Part shown: one piece after another, positions 22,971 through 35,216 of the stretch
How positions within the stretch are numbered: position 1 is the stretch's first letter
Layout: every line of letters begins with the position of its first letter
Source of the DNA: Sarcophilus harrisii
Taxonomy: Eukaryota; Chordata; Mammalia; Dasyuromorphia; Dasyuridae
Assembly (NCBI RefSeq): GCF_902635505.1
Contig: NC_045432.1
Location: forward strand, 4,693,762 to 4,757,761
DNA length: 64,000 nt
Reading direction: 5' to 3'
The notes under the pieces: generated by a model
What the model was told of the DNA's origin: nothing
Databases searched by the model: none
The model's input: only the letters and a program-made list of their open reading frames with translations
Translations under genes and position numbers: made by a program

Positions 22971-23258
22971 CAGTAGTAGTAGTAGTAGTAGAAGGAGGAG
23001 GAGGAGGAGGAGGAGGAGGAGGAGGAGGAGGAGGAAGAGATGGAGAAGAAGGGGGACAGGGGGAGCACGGGGACAGGGAACAGGACAAGGAGGAGGGGGA
23101 AGATGAGGAGAAGGAGAAAGAGGGGCAGCAGGGGAAGAGGGAAGAGGAAGGGGAGGGAGGAAGAAGAGAGGAAGGAAGAGGAGAGGGAGCAGGGGGAGAG
23201 GAAAAAGGAGGAGGGGGAGGAAGAGGAAGAAGAAGAGAAGGAGGAGGAATAAAGAGAG
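22971..23258. repeat. Long polypurine (GGA/GA) tract
   Basis: Seven AGT-type units lead into (AGG)n, followed by about 230 bp of G/A on the plus strand with only scattered pyrimidines. Frames crossing it in any direction are low-complexity artefacts. Confidence 0.95.
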
Positions 23259-23972
23259 CTCACAGCAGGGAGCCAAAAATAATTAAAGCCTTGGGCAATT
23301 CACCTGTGAAGACCCACTGGCTCCCAAAACAAAAGTCTCTTAAACAGGTGAGCATATAGCACAGCAAGACATCAACTTAGCAATAACAGGTTTTAAACAA
23401 TCTTTAAAAAAAACCTTTTTTTCTTCTAGTTGTTCAGTTCATAGCATTCAAGTTGCTGGATGACACCCAGTTTAAAAGGTTAAAGTACAACTGGCCAGCA
23501 CACACCTTTCGTTTTTACAACCTCTAAATTTTAGCTAAATGTTCCAATCAAACCTTTTGATTGTTTCCCAAATGACACAGAACTTTTTGTGAGCCAGGAA
23601 AGGGTTTAAGTGCCAGTTCTTATTTCAGAGTGTGGCCTTCATCCTGGAATTTTCACTGACAGTACTCCCCAAACGTGCCCATTGAATTTCTTTCCTTACT
23701 GGGAGTGCTGCTAGAGAGATTCTTTCCTCCATGCAATTTTATAAAGAAAGCTCTATATACCTGCCAAATTGTCATCTATCACTTAGGGATTAACTGACCT
23801 GATTTAATGGTAATTTGCTGATTTTGCTATTAAATAATTTCCCAGAAATAATAAGGCTCAGAAAATTTTCTTTCATTACATATAATAGGTATTGTTGATC
23901 ATCATTACAATGGAATACTGTACTATCAATTCGAACTATAACAATAACTCCATAGAAAAGAAAATCAGTTTT

Positions 23973-24923
23973 TGTAGTGGAATACCTCAGTTTCCCTGCC
24001 TCAGTTTCCCCGAATGATAATACCTCAATTTCCCTGAATTTTTCTGCCTCAGTTTCTTTGAATTATTATGTCCTGCTCTTGTCAACAATGAGATGATTGA
24101 AACCAGTTCCAATTGTTCAATAATAAAAAGAATCAGCTACACCCAGAGAGAGAATTATGGGAAATGAGTGTGGACCACAACATAACATTTCCACTCTTTC
24201 TGTTGTTTGCTTGCATTTTTGTTTTCCTTCTCAGATTTTTTTATTTTCTTTCTAGATCCAATTTTTCTTGTGCAGCAAGATAACTGTATAAATATGTATA
24301 CAAATATGGTATTTAACATATATTTTAACATATTCAACATGTATTGGACTACCTGACATCTAGGGGAGGGGGTGGGGGGAAGGAGGGGAAAAGTTGGAAC
24401 ACAAGGTTTTGCAAGGGTCAATGTTGAAAAATTACTCATGCATATGTTTTTTAAATAAAAGGCTATAATAAAAATTTCTTTAAATAAAAATTATTATACC
24501 CTGAATGGAATTGTTGTGGCCACCCCCATTCCTTGCCCCATTGGGACTGAGAGAATTGGGTCCTCAAAACTCTGGTCACTCTCACGTTCCAAAGAGTCAT
24601 GAAAATCTAGATGGCTTTCCTCAAATGCCTGCATATCACTTGCCCTAGATTCAATGTCTCCTGACCCCCATCCTGTCAAAACTGAATTATGATCCTTTCC
24701 TGAAATTATGGCTTTCCACTCACCCAGTGTTCTTCTCCCACCCACCCCCCTTTGTTTCCCTGATAGCTGGAGCCTGATAAAAGTCTCTGGTGTTAATTGC
24801 TGGAGGCTGGATGCTTTGAGACAAGAGTCCCTTTCAGCTAGCTGGCTTTGGCTAATCCAAAATCTTCACTATTAAAGAATTAAAACCTAATCTCTGTCTT
24901 GCCTCAGTTTCTCCAGGATTACA
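23973..24923 (+). mobile_element. Solo LTR fossil with a LINE-1 end inserted into it
   Basis: The element begins TGTAGTGG and ends GGATTACA. It has several CTCAGTTTC blocks and resembles the LTR family at 58.3, 62.1 and 63.3 kb. An L1 3' fragment lies inside it. No clear target-site duplication is visible. It is absent from the partner block C2. Confidence 0.65.
24076..24488 (+). mobile_element. LINE-1 3' fragment nested in the LTR
   Basis: A typical marsupial L1 3' UTR, from 'caacaatgagatg' to an A-rich tail, flanked by a roughly 15-bp target-site duplication (aattattatgtcctg before, aattattataccctg after; two differences). Confidence 0.85.
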
Positions 24924-25970
24924 ACAGAAGATATGATTGTTTACTTAGAGAACTCTAAAGAATCAACTAAAAACTTAAATGAAATACAACTATAGGGAGA
25001 CAGGAGGGTATAAATAACCCAAGCAAGTTATCAATATTCTGTTAATTATCAATAAAATCCACCAGGAAGAGAAATGAAGATAAATTGCATTGAAAGTAAC
25101 TACAGGTAGTATAAAATAACTGGAAGTTTATTTGCCAAAATATAGACAGAAACTGAATGAATACAGTTCACTTTTTCACAAATAAAAGCAGATCTAAATA
25201 ATTGCCGAAATATGAATTGCTCACTACAAGGCAAAATCCAAACCATAAAAATGATAATACTATGTAAAGTAATATACTAACACAGTGCAATACATATCAA
25301 AATACCTACAGATTTTTTTGAGAAAGTTAAAAAAAAAATTCATCTGGAGGAACAAAGACTGAAAATAGCAAGCAAATTAATGGGGGGAATGGAAAGAAAG
25401 AGACTCTAGCAGTACCAGATCCTAAAACCACATTACAAGGCCGATATCATTAAGCAATTTATCATTGGGAAAGAAAGATTGATTATTGGGACCAATCAGG
25501 TACAAAATACCCAGGAGCAAAAAAGCACAGTATCTACCTGTTTGAGAAAACAAATGATCTTAGCTATGGGAGAATTCACTATTCAATAAAAACTGCTAGG
25601 AAAAATGGGCAAGTAGTCTACGAGAACCTCAGGTTAGAACAACATTTCACAGGAAAGACCAGAATCAGGCTGCAATTGGGTATATTTCATGAACTAAAAA
25701 GCTAATTTCATAAAGAGAGGCACATGGAAGAAATTAACTGTCACTTGTATAAATAAGGGAAGAAGTCATGACCAAGCAAAAGACAGAGAGGTTCAAAGGA
25801 GACAGAATCAACAGTTTTGGTTACACAAAATTAAAAAGCTTTTCTCCAACCAAAATCAATGCAGCTAAAACTGGCAGAGAAATGACAATTTGGGGGGCGG
25901 GAATAGCAAAAGTCAATAACTTTTTTTTTTTAAGTGAATCATTCTGCAGATACTTTATATAATGTAATTT
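24924..25970 (+). mobile_element. Decayed LINE-1 reverse transcriptase fragment (in C1)
   Basis: The order of conserved words matches L1 ORF2 downstream of the catalytic motif: 'gattgtttacttagagaact', then 'aaaataactggaagtttatt', then 'attcatctgg'. There are many stops. An older relative of the 28-32 kb copy. Confidence 0.65.
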
Positions 25971-26140
25971 ACCCATGAATGTGAAAAGGGCAGGAGGGAG
26001 GCAAGAAAGAGACTGCTGCCACAGAGGAGGAGCTGGCATATGGGTCAATGATGGGGACTGGATACAAGGAATCAAGAACAAGAGAAACACAATTACAACA
26101 AGGACCAGTTACAGGAGAGCCTGGCTGGAACTGAAAGAAA

Positions 26141-27229
26141 GTGCTCAAAACTTCACAGAGCAAGCTGGGATAAAGGATTCTACAGGAATCAGTGCTGAAA
26201 CACCACAAGTAAAAAGAGAAAGGGCCTCCAAGGTTGCGGAGATCTGAAAGCAGACTTAACAAGTTTCCACAAAGTTGAAAAAGATTGGAGTGACAAATTT
26301 AAGAAGCCAAGGATCTATCCCCCAAAGAACTTGAAGAAGAAAGTACCTCTTCCTTAAAATCTAAGCCATGAATAGGTTCCCAAGAAGTTGAGTACATTTA
26401 CTATTCATAATAAAGTAGGCAAACATGAATGACTTTAAAACCAAATCTATTCTTTCTTTTTTTCTAGTATTTCATATGATAAAAAAAATAATATTTCAGT
26501 GCCGTATCTATGGGTTTGAGTTCCCATAATATGCTATTGCTCTTGTTCCAGAGCCAGTCTTCCTTATTTGGCTAAAATATGTCTCTTCTACTCCTTTTCT
26601 TGCAAACATTAACTTAAGCCTTACTGTTTCTTGTCAGATATGATGCATCTGTTTACTGTAGTAACAAGTTAGTCTAATTTAAATATTCCTGAAGGCAAGA
26701 AATTCATTTACGCAAAGTTACTGAAGGCAAGAGAATGTTATTTGCTTCTGTAAGATTTTTGCCTTTCCTCCTATCCCTCATTCCTTTCTTACAGCCCCAA
26801 ATGTTTCAAAACTTCTAAGTAGATAAGCTGTAGAATTAAAATATTCAGCATGGACTAGATAAGAGAACAGAAAATACCAGGGTTTTTTAAACAACAAACA
26901 TTTATTATGTTTGCATTTTTTGGAACTTTCATGGTTTTTGATTGCAACAAAAAACAGATAAATAATGAATATGCATTTATTTCAGTCATCTACTTTTTAT
27001 TTTACCTTAACAATCCCAGAAACTAATAAGTTATTTTTAAGAATTTCAACTCAGAAACAACTTTCTCAATTAGGCATAGTTTAAAATTGAGTTAATAAAA
27101 TAAAAATTTGATTTTAATTAAAGACCCATTATAAAGTTTAGACAGTTGTGGGTATGACAGTATATCTGTAGTCAATATAACATGGTTATATTTTGATTTT
27201 TTGGCCTTAAATTTTCTTCTAAATAAAAA
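26141..27229. other. No recognisable feature
   Basis: AT-rich sequence with no conserved frame and no repeat that I can name. Confidence 0.4.
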
Positions 27230-27795
27230 TGATTGAAATAGTGAAAAAAACAAATCAGATCAAAAGGGAAAAAATGAGAAAGAAAAAAAAAAAAGAAAAC
27301 AGGCCAATAAACAACAATAAAAAAGGTGAAAATACTGTGCTGTGATCCAGTCTCCATAGTCCTCTATCTGGCTGCCAATGGCTCTTTCCATCACAAGTCT
27401 GGTGGAATTGCCTTGAATCACCACATTATTGAAAAGAGCCAGGTCCATCACAGTTGATCATCACATATAATCTTGTTGTTGCTTTGCACAATGTACTCTT
27501 GGTTCTATTAACTTCACTGAGCGTCAATTCATGTAAGTCTCTCCAGGCCTTTCTGAAATCTACCTGCTCATCAGTTCTTATTGAAGAGTAATGTTCCATT
27601 ACATGCATATCCCATAATTTATTGAGCCATTCCCCAACTGATGGGCATCTCCTCAGTTACCAGTTCCTTGACACTACAGAAAGGCTGCCACAAACACTTT
27701 TGCACATGTAGATCCTTTTGCCTTTTTTATGATCTGTTTGAGATACAGACCCAGTAGAGACACTACTGGATCAAAGGGTATTGTGCTTTTTTTTC
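27230..27795 (-). mobile_element. LINE-1 3' end, minus orientation
   Basis: On the minus strand it encodes the ORF2 C-terminal words HVMEHYSSIRTDEQVDFRKA and WRDLHELTLSE, followed by a 3' UTR unlike that of the main L1 family in this window. It is heavily 5'-truncated. Confidence 0.8.
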
Positions 27796-28289
27796 TTTTC
27801 CTCCCTAAAACAAAAGAATGCGATTTGTCATAAAACATGGCTCTCAAGGACTGGGAGAGGGGGGATATATCCTATATTCTGGTAATGGAAACAGAAAACA
27901 TGAATTCAAAAATTTAGAAAGGGATCAAGAATCTGGCCAGCGATCCTGTCTGCCCCTGACCAAGCCTGGTCTGGAGGAAACGAGGCAATCTCTGCTGGCC
28001 ACCTTTGCCTCCCCCAATGAAAGAGAGTTGAGGCACAAGCTTGGGCATTTTCCCTGGCTCCAGGAGGCTACCCTACCCAGAAGAAGCGTCTTATAGAGCA
28101 CCTGTAACTTCTGAGGGGGCTCAAGCATCTAGCCAGGAACTCCTGGGGATTGAGAAGAAAGCATCTTGATCAGAGAGCTGCAGGGATAAAATGAACATGT
28201 GGGGAGCTGGGGCGGGGTGGGGGAGGGGGCTTCCCAAAGTAGGAAAATCTCTGCATTGACACATTTTCTGCCTGCAGTTTGTACTCTCA
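27796..28289. other. Unassigned; short similarity to the flank of blocks A and A'
   Basis: The words 'cctaaaacaaaagaatgcga' and 'catggctctcaaggactggg' resemble sequence at about 42065, 51285 and 57810, hinting at a dispersed repeat that I cannot name. Confidence 0.35.
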
Positions 28290-31200
28290 GAAACTTATTT
28301 GGAGCATGGAGAACGTAGATAATGAAGCAATATCAATACTAAATATATATGTAACAAGTGGTAGAGCATGGAAAATTCCTAAAGGAGAAGTTAAGAGAGC
28401 TGCAAGGCAAAATAGACAGGAAAACTATAATAGTGGGAGATCTCAACCTTGCTCTCTCAGAACTAGATAAATCAAACCATGAAATAAATAAGAAAGAAGT
28501 TAAAGAGGTAAATGGAATACTAGAAAACTTAGGTATAATAGACTTTGGAGAAAACCAAATGGAGACAGAAAGAAATACACTTTCCTCCCAGCAGTTCATG
28601 GAACCTATACAAAAATTGACCATATATTAGGACAGAAAGACCTCAAAATCAAATGTAGAAATAAATTTTTTTCAGATCACAATGCAATAAAAATTACGTT
28701 CAATAAAAATCCAGGGGAAATGGACCAAAAAGTAATTGGAAACTAAATAACCTAAAGAATGAATAGGTAAAACAGCAAATCATAAACACAAATAATAATT
28801 TCATCCAAGAGAATGACAATAATAAGACCACATATCAAAATTTGTGGGATTCAGCCAAAAGTGGTAATAAGGGGAAATTTTATATCTCTAGAAGCTTACT
28901 TATGTAAAATGGGGAAAGAGAAGATTAATGACTTGGACTTGCAACTACAAAAGCTAGAAAAAGAACAAATTAAAAATTCCCAGTGAAATACCAAACTTGA
29001 CATTCTAAAATTAAAAAGAGAGATTAATAAAAATCAAAAGTGAAAAAACCTATTAAATTACTGAATAAAACTAAGAGTTGGTTTTATGAAAAAAAAAACA
29101 AAATAGATAAACCTTTAATTAATTTGATTAGAAAAAGGAAAGAAGAAAATCAAATAGTAAGTTTCAAAAATGAAAAGGGAGAACTTTCCACCAATGAAGA
29201 GGCAATTACAGCAATAATTAGGCATTGCTTTGCCCCACTTCATGCCAATAAATTGGGTAACTTAAATGAAATGGAGGATTACCTACAAAAATAGAGATTG
29301 CCCACAATGACAGAAGAGGAAATAAGTTACTTAATTAGTCCCAATTTAGAAAAAGAAATAGAGCAAGCTATTAATCATTTCCCTAAGAATAAATCCCCAG
29401 GACCAGATGGATTTGCATGTGAATTCTACCAAACATTTATAAAACAATTAACTCAAATAATATAATAACCTATTTGAAAAAATAAGGAATGAAGGAGTCC
29501 TACAAAATTCCTCTTATGACACAGACATGGTACTGATACCTAAACCAGGTAGGATGCAAACAGAAAAAGGAAATTATAGACCAATCTACCTAATGAATGT
29601 TAATGCAAAAATCTTAAATAACATATTAGCAAAGAGATTACAGAAAATCATCCCCAGGATAATACACCATGACCAAGTATGATTTATACCAGGAAGGCAG
29701 GACTGGTTCAATATTAGGAAAACTATTAGCATAATTGGCTATAACAATAACCAAATTAATACAAACCATATGATTACTTCAATAGATGCAGAAAAAAATC
29801 TGATAAAATCCAACACCCATTCTTATTAAAAACACTATAGAGTAAAGGAATAAATGGACATTTCCTTTAAACAGTCAGCAGCATCTATTTAAAACCATCG
29901 GCAAACATCATATGTAATGGGGATAAACTGGAACCATTCCCAATAAGATCAGGGGTGAAAGAAGGTTGCCATTATCACACTACTATTCAATACTGTATTA
30001 CTTTGGCAATAAGAAAAGAAAAAGTGATTAAAGAAATTAGAGTAGGTGAAGAGAAAATCAAATTATCACTCTTTGCAGATGATATGATGGTATACTTAGA
30101 GAACCCTAGAGAATCAACTAAAAAAACTATTAAAATAATCCAAAACTTCAGCAAAGATTCAGGTTATATAATAAATCCACAAAAATTATCAGCATTTTTA
30201 TATATCACTAACAAAATCCAATAAGAATAGATACAAAGAGAAATTCCATTCAAAATAATTGTCGATAGGATAAAATATTTGGGAATCTATCTGCGAAGTG
30301 AAAGTCAGGAACTATATGAGCAAAACTACAAAACAGTTTACACACAAATAAAATCAGATCTACATAACTGGAAAAATATCAAGTGTTATTGGATAGGTTG
30401 AACAAATGTAACAAAGATGACAATATTACCTAAACTAATCTATTCATTTAGTGCTCTATCAATTAAACTCCCAAGAAAGTATTTTAGTGACCTACAAAAA
30501 TTAATGACAAAATTTATCTGTGTGAAGATCGCGTATTTTAAAATCAGCCAGAGTCAGGAATTCAGATTAGGGGAAAATCGTCAATCTTTATTCTCAGTGA
30601 AGAAGGATTGGAGGTGGAAGAGAATCGGCGATAGCAATGTGTGCAGCTGAGTCAAGAAGCTAGCTAGACCAGCAGCCACAGGACCAGCAGCTCGGAGTAT
30701 CGAACCCAGGCCCAATCTCCCCCAGCTTCTCTTCCTGTCTCTCTCTGCCTCCACCCACCAAAATCGTCATTTCCTATATAACACATCAGGACTTGCACGG
30801 AAAGTGGGCAGGGACCATTCTTTATCCAATCATGTATATTAATAGAGTATAGCCCAATTACTATTTAGCCTTACGTACTTGGGACCTCAGTACATCAACT
30901 CAAACCTCAGCCCATTACAATCTGGAAAAACAAAAGGTCAATAATTTCAAGAGAATTAACAAAAACAAAAAGCAAAAGAATTTGGCCTATCTGTACCAGA
31001 TCTAAAACTGTATTATAAAGCAGTGGTCACCAAAACCATTTGGTATTGTCTAAGAAAAAGACTAATTGATCAGTGGAATACGTTAGGTTCACAGAACAAA
31101 ATAGCCAATTACTATAACAATCTAGTATTTGACAAACCCAAAGACTCACCTTTTGGGATAAGAATTCATTATCTGACAAAAATTACTGGGAACATTGGAA

Positions 31201-32610
31201 ACTAGTATGGCAGAAACTAGACATTGACCCACACCTAACACCATATACCAAAATAGGGTCGAAATGGGTTCAAGTTCTAGACATAAAAATGATATTATAA
31301 ACAAATTAGAAGAACATAAGATAGTGTCCCTCTCAAATCTGTGGAACAGGAAGGAATTTGTGACCAAAGAAGAACTAGATATCATTATTGATCACAAAAT
31401 AGATAATTTTGATTAAGTTAAAAAATTTTTGTACAAACAAAACTAATGCAGATAAGGTTAGAAGGGAAGCAATAATCTGGGAAAACATTTTTACTTTTCA
31501 AAGGTCCTGATAAAGGCCCCATTTCTAAAATATATAGGGAAATGACACAAATGTATAAGAAATAAAGCCATTCCCCAATTGATAAATGGTCAAAGGATAT
31601 GAACAGACAATTTACAGATGAAGAAATTGAAACTGTTTCTAGTCATGTGACAAGGTGCTCCAAATCACTCTTGATCAGAGAAATGCAAATTAGGATAACT
31701 CTGACATACCACTACACTTCTGTCAGACTGGCTAAGGTGATAGGAAAAGATAATGATGAGTGTTGGAGTGGAGTTTCCCATGTGAGAAAACTGGGACACT
31801 GATACATTGTTAGTGGAATTGTGAACAGATCCAACCATTCTAGAGAGCAATTTGGAACTATGCTCAAAAAGTTATCAAAGTGTGCATTCCCTTAGATCCA
31901 GCAGTGTTTCTACTGGGCTTATATCGGAAAGAGATATAAAAAGAGGGAAAGGGATCTACAATGTACAAAAATGTTTGTGGCAACCCTTTTTGTAGTGGTA
32001 AAGAACTGGAATCTGAATGGATGCCCATCAATTGGAGAATGGTTGGATAAATTGTGGTATATGAGTGTTATGGAATATTATTCCTCTGTAAGAAATGACG
32101 AGCAGGATGATTTCAGAAAGGCCCGGGGAGACTTACAGGAACTGATACTGAGTGAAATGAGCAGAAACAGGAGATAATTATACACTTCAACAACAATACT
32201 ATATGATGATAAATTCTGATGGACGTGGCTCTCTTCAACAATAAGATGAATCAAATCAGTTCCATTTGTTCAATAATGAATAGAACCAGCTATATCCAAT
32301 GAAAGAACTATGAAAAATGAGTGTGAACCACAACACAGCATTTTCACATTCTTTTATTGTTTGCTTGCATTTTTGTTTTCCTTCTCAGGATTTTTTTTTC
32401 CTTTCTATATCTGATTTTACTTGTGTAGCATGATAACTGTATAAGTATGTATACATGTAATGCATTTAACATATTTACCATGTTTTGGACTACTTGCTAT
32501 CTAGGGGAGAAGGAGGGAAATTTTTGGAACAGAAGATTTTGCAAGGGTCAATGTTAAAAAAAATTACCCATGCCTATGTTTTGAAAATAAAAAGGTACAA
32601 TTTAAAAAAC
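28290..32610 (+). mobile_element. Decayed LINE-1 (endonuclease part to 3' end), split by a solo LTR
   Basis: The copy begins within the ORF2 endonuclease region (IIVGDLNLALSELDKSN at about 28400-28460) and continues through the RT domain (FADDMMVYL at 30075-30100) to a 3' UTR and A-rich tail near 32605. Many stops and frameshifts break ORF2 into short frames, for example 28358-28630, 29040-29294, 29955-30224, 31023-31205, 31599-31802 and 31971-32177. It is clearly older than the 3499-6514 copy but of the same lineage. Confidence 0.9.
30521..30919 (-). mobile_element. Solo LTR fossil inside the LINE-1, 5-bp target duplication
   Basis: A 399-bp element starting tgtgaaga and ending cattaca on the plus strand. 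It reads as an LTR in minus orientation with a polyadenylation-type AATAAA. The flanks repeat atctg (30516-30520 and 30920-30924), and the L1 text resumes at once on the far side. Confidence 0.9.
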
Positions 32611-33339
32611 GTAGTCCATTTTGGTGGATTCTTAAATAAATACATAGGTACCCACTTCACAAGAGTTTCATTAGTTCAGCTGCTTTTATACTAGGCAATT
32701 ACCCACCCCCAGTCATCAGGGAGGGTGAAAAGAGTTCATTGGATATTTGAAACCTCTCTTGCTAAATTCTCTAGGTATTCTCAGATCTACTCAGGCTCCA
32801 CTTTGTGTCCTGGGAACAAACAACATAGACACTCTGAGTCCCTAAGTCACATGCAATGTACTTTTTTCTTCATTCTAAAATCCTGGTGGGTTGTTCCCCT
32901 AAAGGCCTCATGTGGCCAGCTTCTGTGGCCCCGGCTTTTCTAGGACACTCCCAATGCTTTCTCTAACAAGTGGAGTGCAGACCCTCCCCTACCAAACCAA
33001 ACATCACACCTCTGACCTTGGTCCCCAGGAAAGGTCACTGCCAAGTCTTCTATTTCCACATCAGTGTAGGATTCCCAGAATGCCCTTTGTTTCCTTACAG
33101 TGATCCAGCTAAATACCCAGGCCTGGAAGCACTCTACTCCATGAGTTTAACTCCCTCCCTCTGGGAATTGTTCTTTTACACCAGCGCCTTTGCCTTTGAC
33201 CTGCCCCAATGCACAGGACTACACTTCTTATATGGCTCCATGCTGTCCCAGCCTTCTGCTCTTTTGGGAAGGCCTCTGCACGCTTGTTTAGACCATGCCC
33301 AAATTATCCCCATTCCAGGGAAATGATGGGGAAAAGCAG
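32611..33339. other. Unassigned, moderately GC-richer stretch
   Basis: Short frames exist (32970-33326 plus, for example) but show no recognisable protein. It may belong to an LTR element together with the following stretch, which I cannot confirm. Confidence 0.35.
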
Positions 33340-33765
33340 TCATAAATGTAGGGAGTCAGCTAGAAAGAAGTCACAGGCTCAGGTTGTCTTAGAGTCAAGG
33401 AGCAAAAAGCTTTATTGATGCCAGAAGGCAGGCAAAGTTCCCTAGAGGGATTCACATTTCACAAGGGTGGGGCTTTTATACAGAAGAACTCAAAGTGGGG
33501 CTACGCCAAAGATGTTGGAGAGCTGGGGCCTGAGGTGTGGTCGTGGGCCTGACGTGTGGTCGTGGGCCTGACGTGTGGTCGTGTCCCTGAAGATTCACAC
33601 TCAAACCATCTCTAAAGCAAGCAAAGCATTTATTTGGGCATTTGCTCGTTTAGGGGTGATGCACCCTACAAGCTCCCTACCTAAAGGAGAGGAGAAAGCC
33701 AGCAGAGTGAGATGAGGGTTCATATACAGAAAGAAAAGGAAGTTAAAAAAAAATTAAAGAGAATT
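33340..33765 (-). mobile_element. LTR-like fossil sequence with a 19-bp tandem repeat
   Basis: Two stretches carry minus-strand AATAAA-type signals (about 33410 and 33630). Three 19-bp tandem units (gggcctgacgtgtggtcgt) lie at about 33525-33582. Boundaries are unclear. Confidence 0.5.
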
Positions 33766-33769
33766 GGAC

Positions 33770-35000
33770 AGAGCAGGGAAATCTGATGATCTCTGAATAC
33801 TTTTGGAAAATCTCAGGTAAAGTATGCATAAGAAATCTTCCTGTGATTGGATTATGATTTGCATGAAAAAATATAAAAAGCCCCTTTATTCTGGTGCTGG
33901 GGCAGCAGCAGCTACAGAAGCATGGAAAAGCTACAGAGTCCTTTTGGGGCAGTGAAGTTCCTTTGAGAAAGGGACAGGATTATGGGGCTGGGGCAGATGC
34001 TGTACCTCCATCTTTTTCTCCTTTGGGGCTAGGGATAGGGCCACAACTGCTTCAGACTGTTAACAGTAGAGATGGATGTGAATTGTACCCAAGCAGTATG
34101 CCAAGGGGAGATGCCCCTTGCAGAGGCTGAGGTATGCAGTGATATCCCTCCTGCAAGGCCACGTGAAAAATGATTGAGGTGAGACTGGAAGACACAAATC
34201 TTATTAAAATGCAAAGTCTACATATCAAAAGCAAAATAACAATTAGGAAAGTATCACAAGAGAGGACAGTAGCTCCCCAGGAGCTTGTCCCCAACCCTTT
34301 GAAAGGAGCTTCTGATGAAGTTCAGGTCATGCAATTGGCCTCCTAAGAAATGGGTCAGCTGTAATTCAACCTGGTGGGAGGTGTTGGTGTAAACAAGATA
34401 GCCATTATTGGCCAGAGCACAGACACCCTCTTTAAAGGCAAGGAGATAGTCTAAAGCAATGCAGTTGTCTAGGATTGCAGATCTTTGAGGGACTGGGAGT
34501 TGACCTGAGTGAGTTCTTCCAGTGCTTTGATAAGATTAGCAGAGACAACATTAAGTTCCAAATAACCAAGGTATGGGACAAAGATAGTCTACCCACTTCC
34601 CTAAAAGCCATAAAAATAGCCTTGATATTGAATCTGGGAGACAGACACTGAGTGAGGGTAGATTGCTTAGGAAGGGCTGGCAGGTGGGCATTAGAGGAGC
34701 CAAGTTGTATAAGGAACCATGAGTAGATCAATATCAAAAAGTACTTCCAGCATTGTTCAAATTAAAAAGGGAGATGTTGGGGTTACAGCAGTGTCGTCCA
34801 TTTATGTTCAAAACCCAAGCAAGTATGATAAAAATGTGGTCAGTTTTTACAATACCATTAGACACACTGAAATTTACAGCATCCTTGGCAGAAGGGAAAC
34901 AATGGGTAGTGATGATCAAGGGGCTCGAGAGGAGACTCACCAAAACTGGAAGGGAAGTGGTCTGTGGAGGGTGAGTGGTCATCTGTGGGAACCTTCTTCT
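33770..35000 (+). mobile_element. Rearranged ERV fossil (same family as 43.8-44.77 kb)
   Basis: Leader and early internal sequence in plus orientation matches the minus-strand ERV at 43805-44540. A segment at about 34213-34758 interrupts it in the opposite orientation and resembles a retroviral env transmembrane region. The element is incomplete and broken. Confidence 0.65.
34213..34758 (-). mobile_element. Inverted env-like segment within the ERV leader
   Basis: The segment is absent from the homologous place in the 43.8-44.77 kb relative, where the flanking words are continuous. Its minus-strand coding character resembles the ectodomain and membrane-anchor part of gammaretrovirus-type Env. 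It is broken. Confidence 0.55.
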
Positions 35001-35216
35001 AAGAAAAGTGAATGCACTAAAAGTCTCTTCTCTTCTCCAAACTCCACTGAAAACATTTCTGATTTACCTTCAATAATCAACAGAATAACAGGTAGGTCAC
35101 ACTGTTGGTGTTCTTGTTCTTTAAAATAATAATGGTTCTCTCTGGGAGAAAGGTTTCTTGGGGAGGTTTTCTGGAGGCAGCTGTAGTTTCAGTTACAAGT
35201 AAATAATCACCCAAAA

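Larger units (their letters stand above)
23420..26140. repeat. Composite duplicated block C1 (partner 37620-39740)
   Basis: Non-coding sequence at 23422-23965 and an L1-derived part at 24930-25970, followed by 'cagatactttatataatgta', all recur in the same order at 37620-39740, at perhaps 80-85% identity by eye. C1 additionally contains an LTR with a nested L1 (23973-24923). C2 has about 300 bp, including a (CA)n tract, that C1 lacks. Confidence 0.75.

Noticed and set aside
22884-23276. Leu/Pro- and Ser-rich frames of 97-130 codons
   Set aside because: They are translations of the polypurine tract, open only because of low complexity.
34719-35129. 136-codon plus-strand frame as a host gene
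   Set aside because: It lies within the rearranged ERV fossil and matches the relative at 43.8-44.1 kb.
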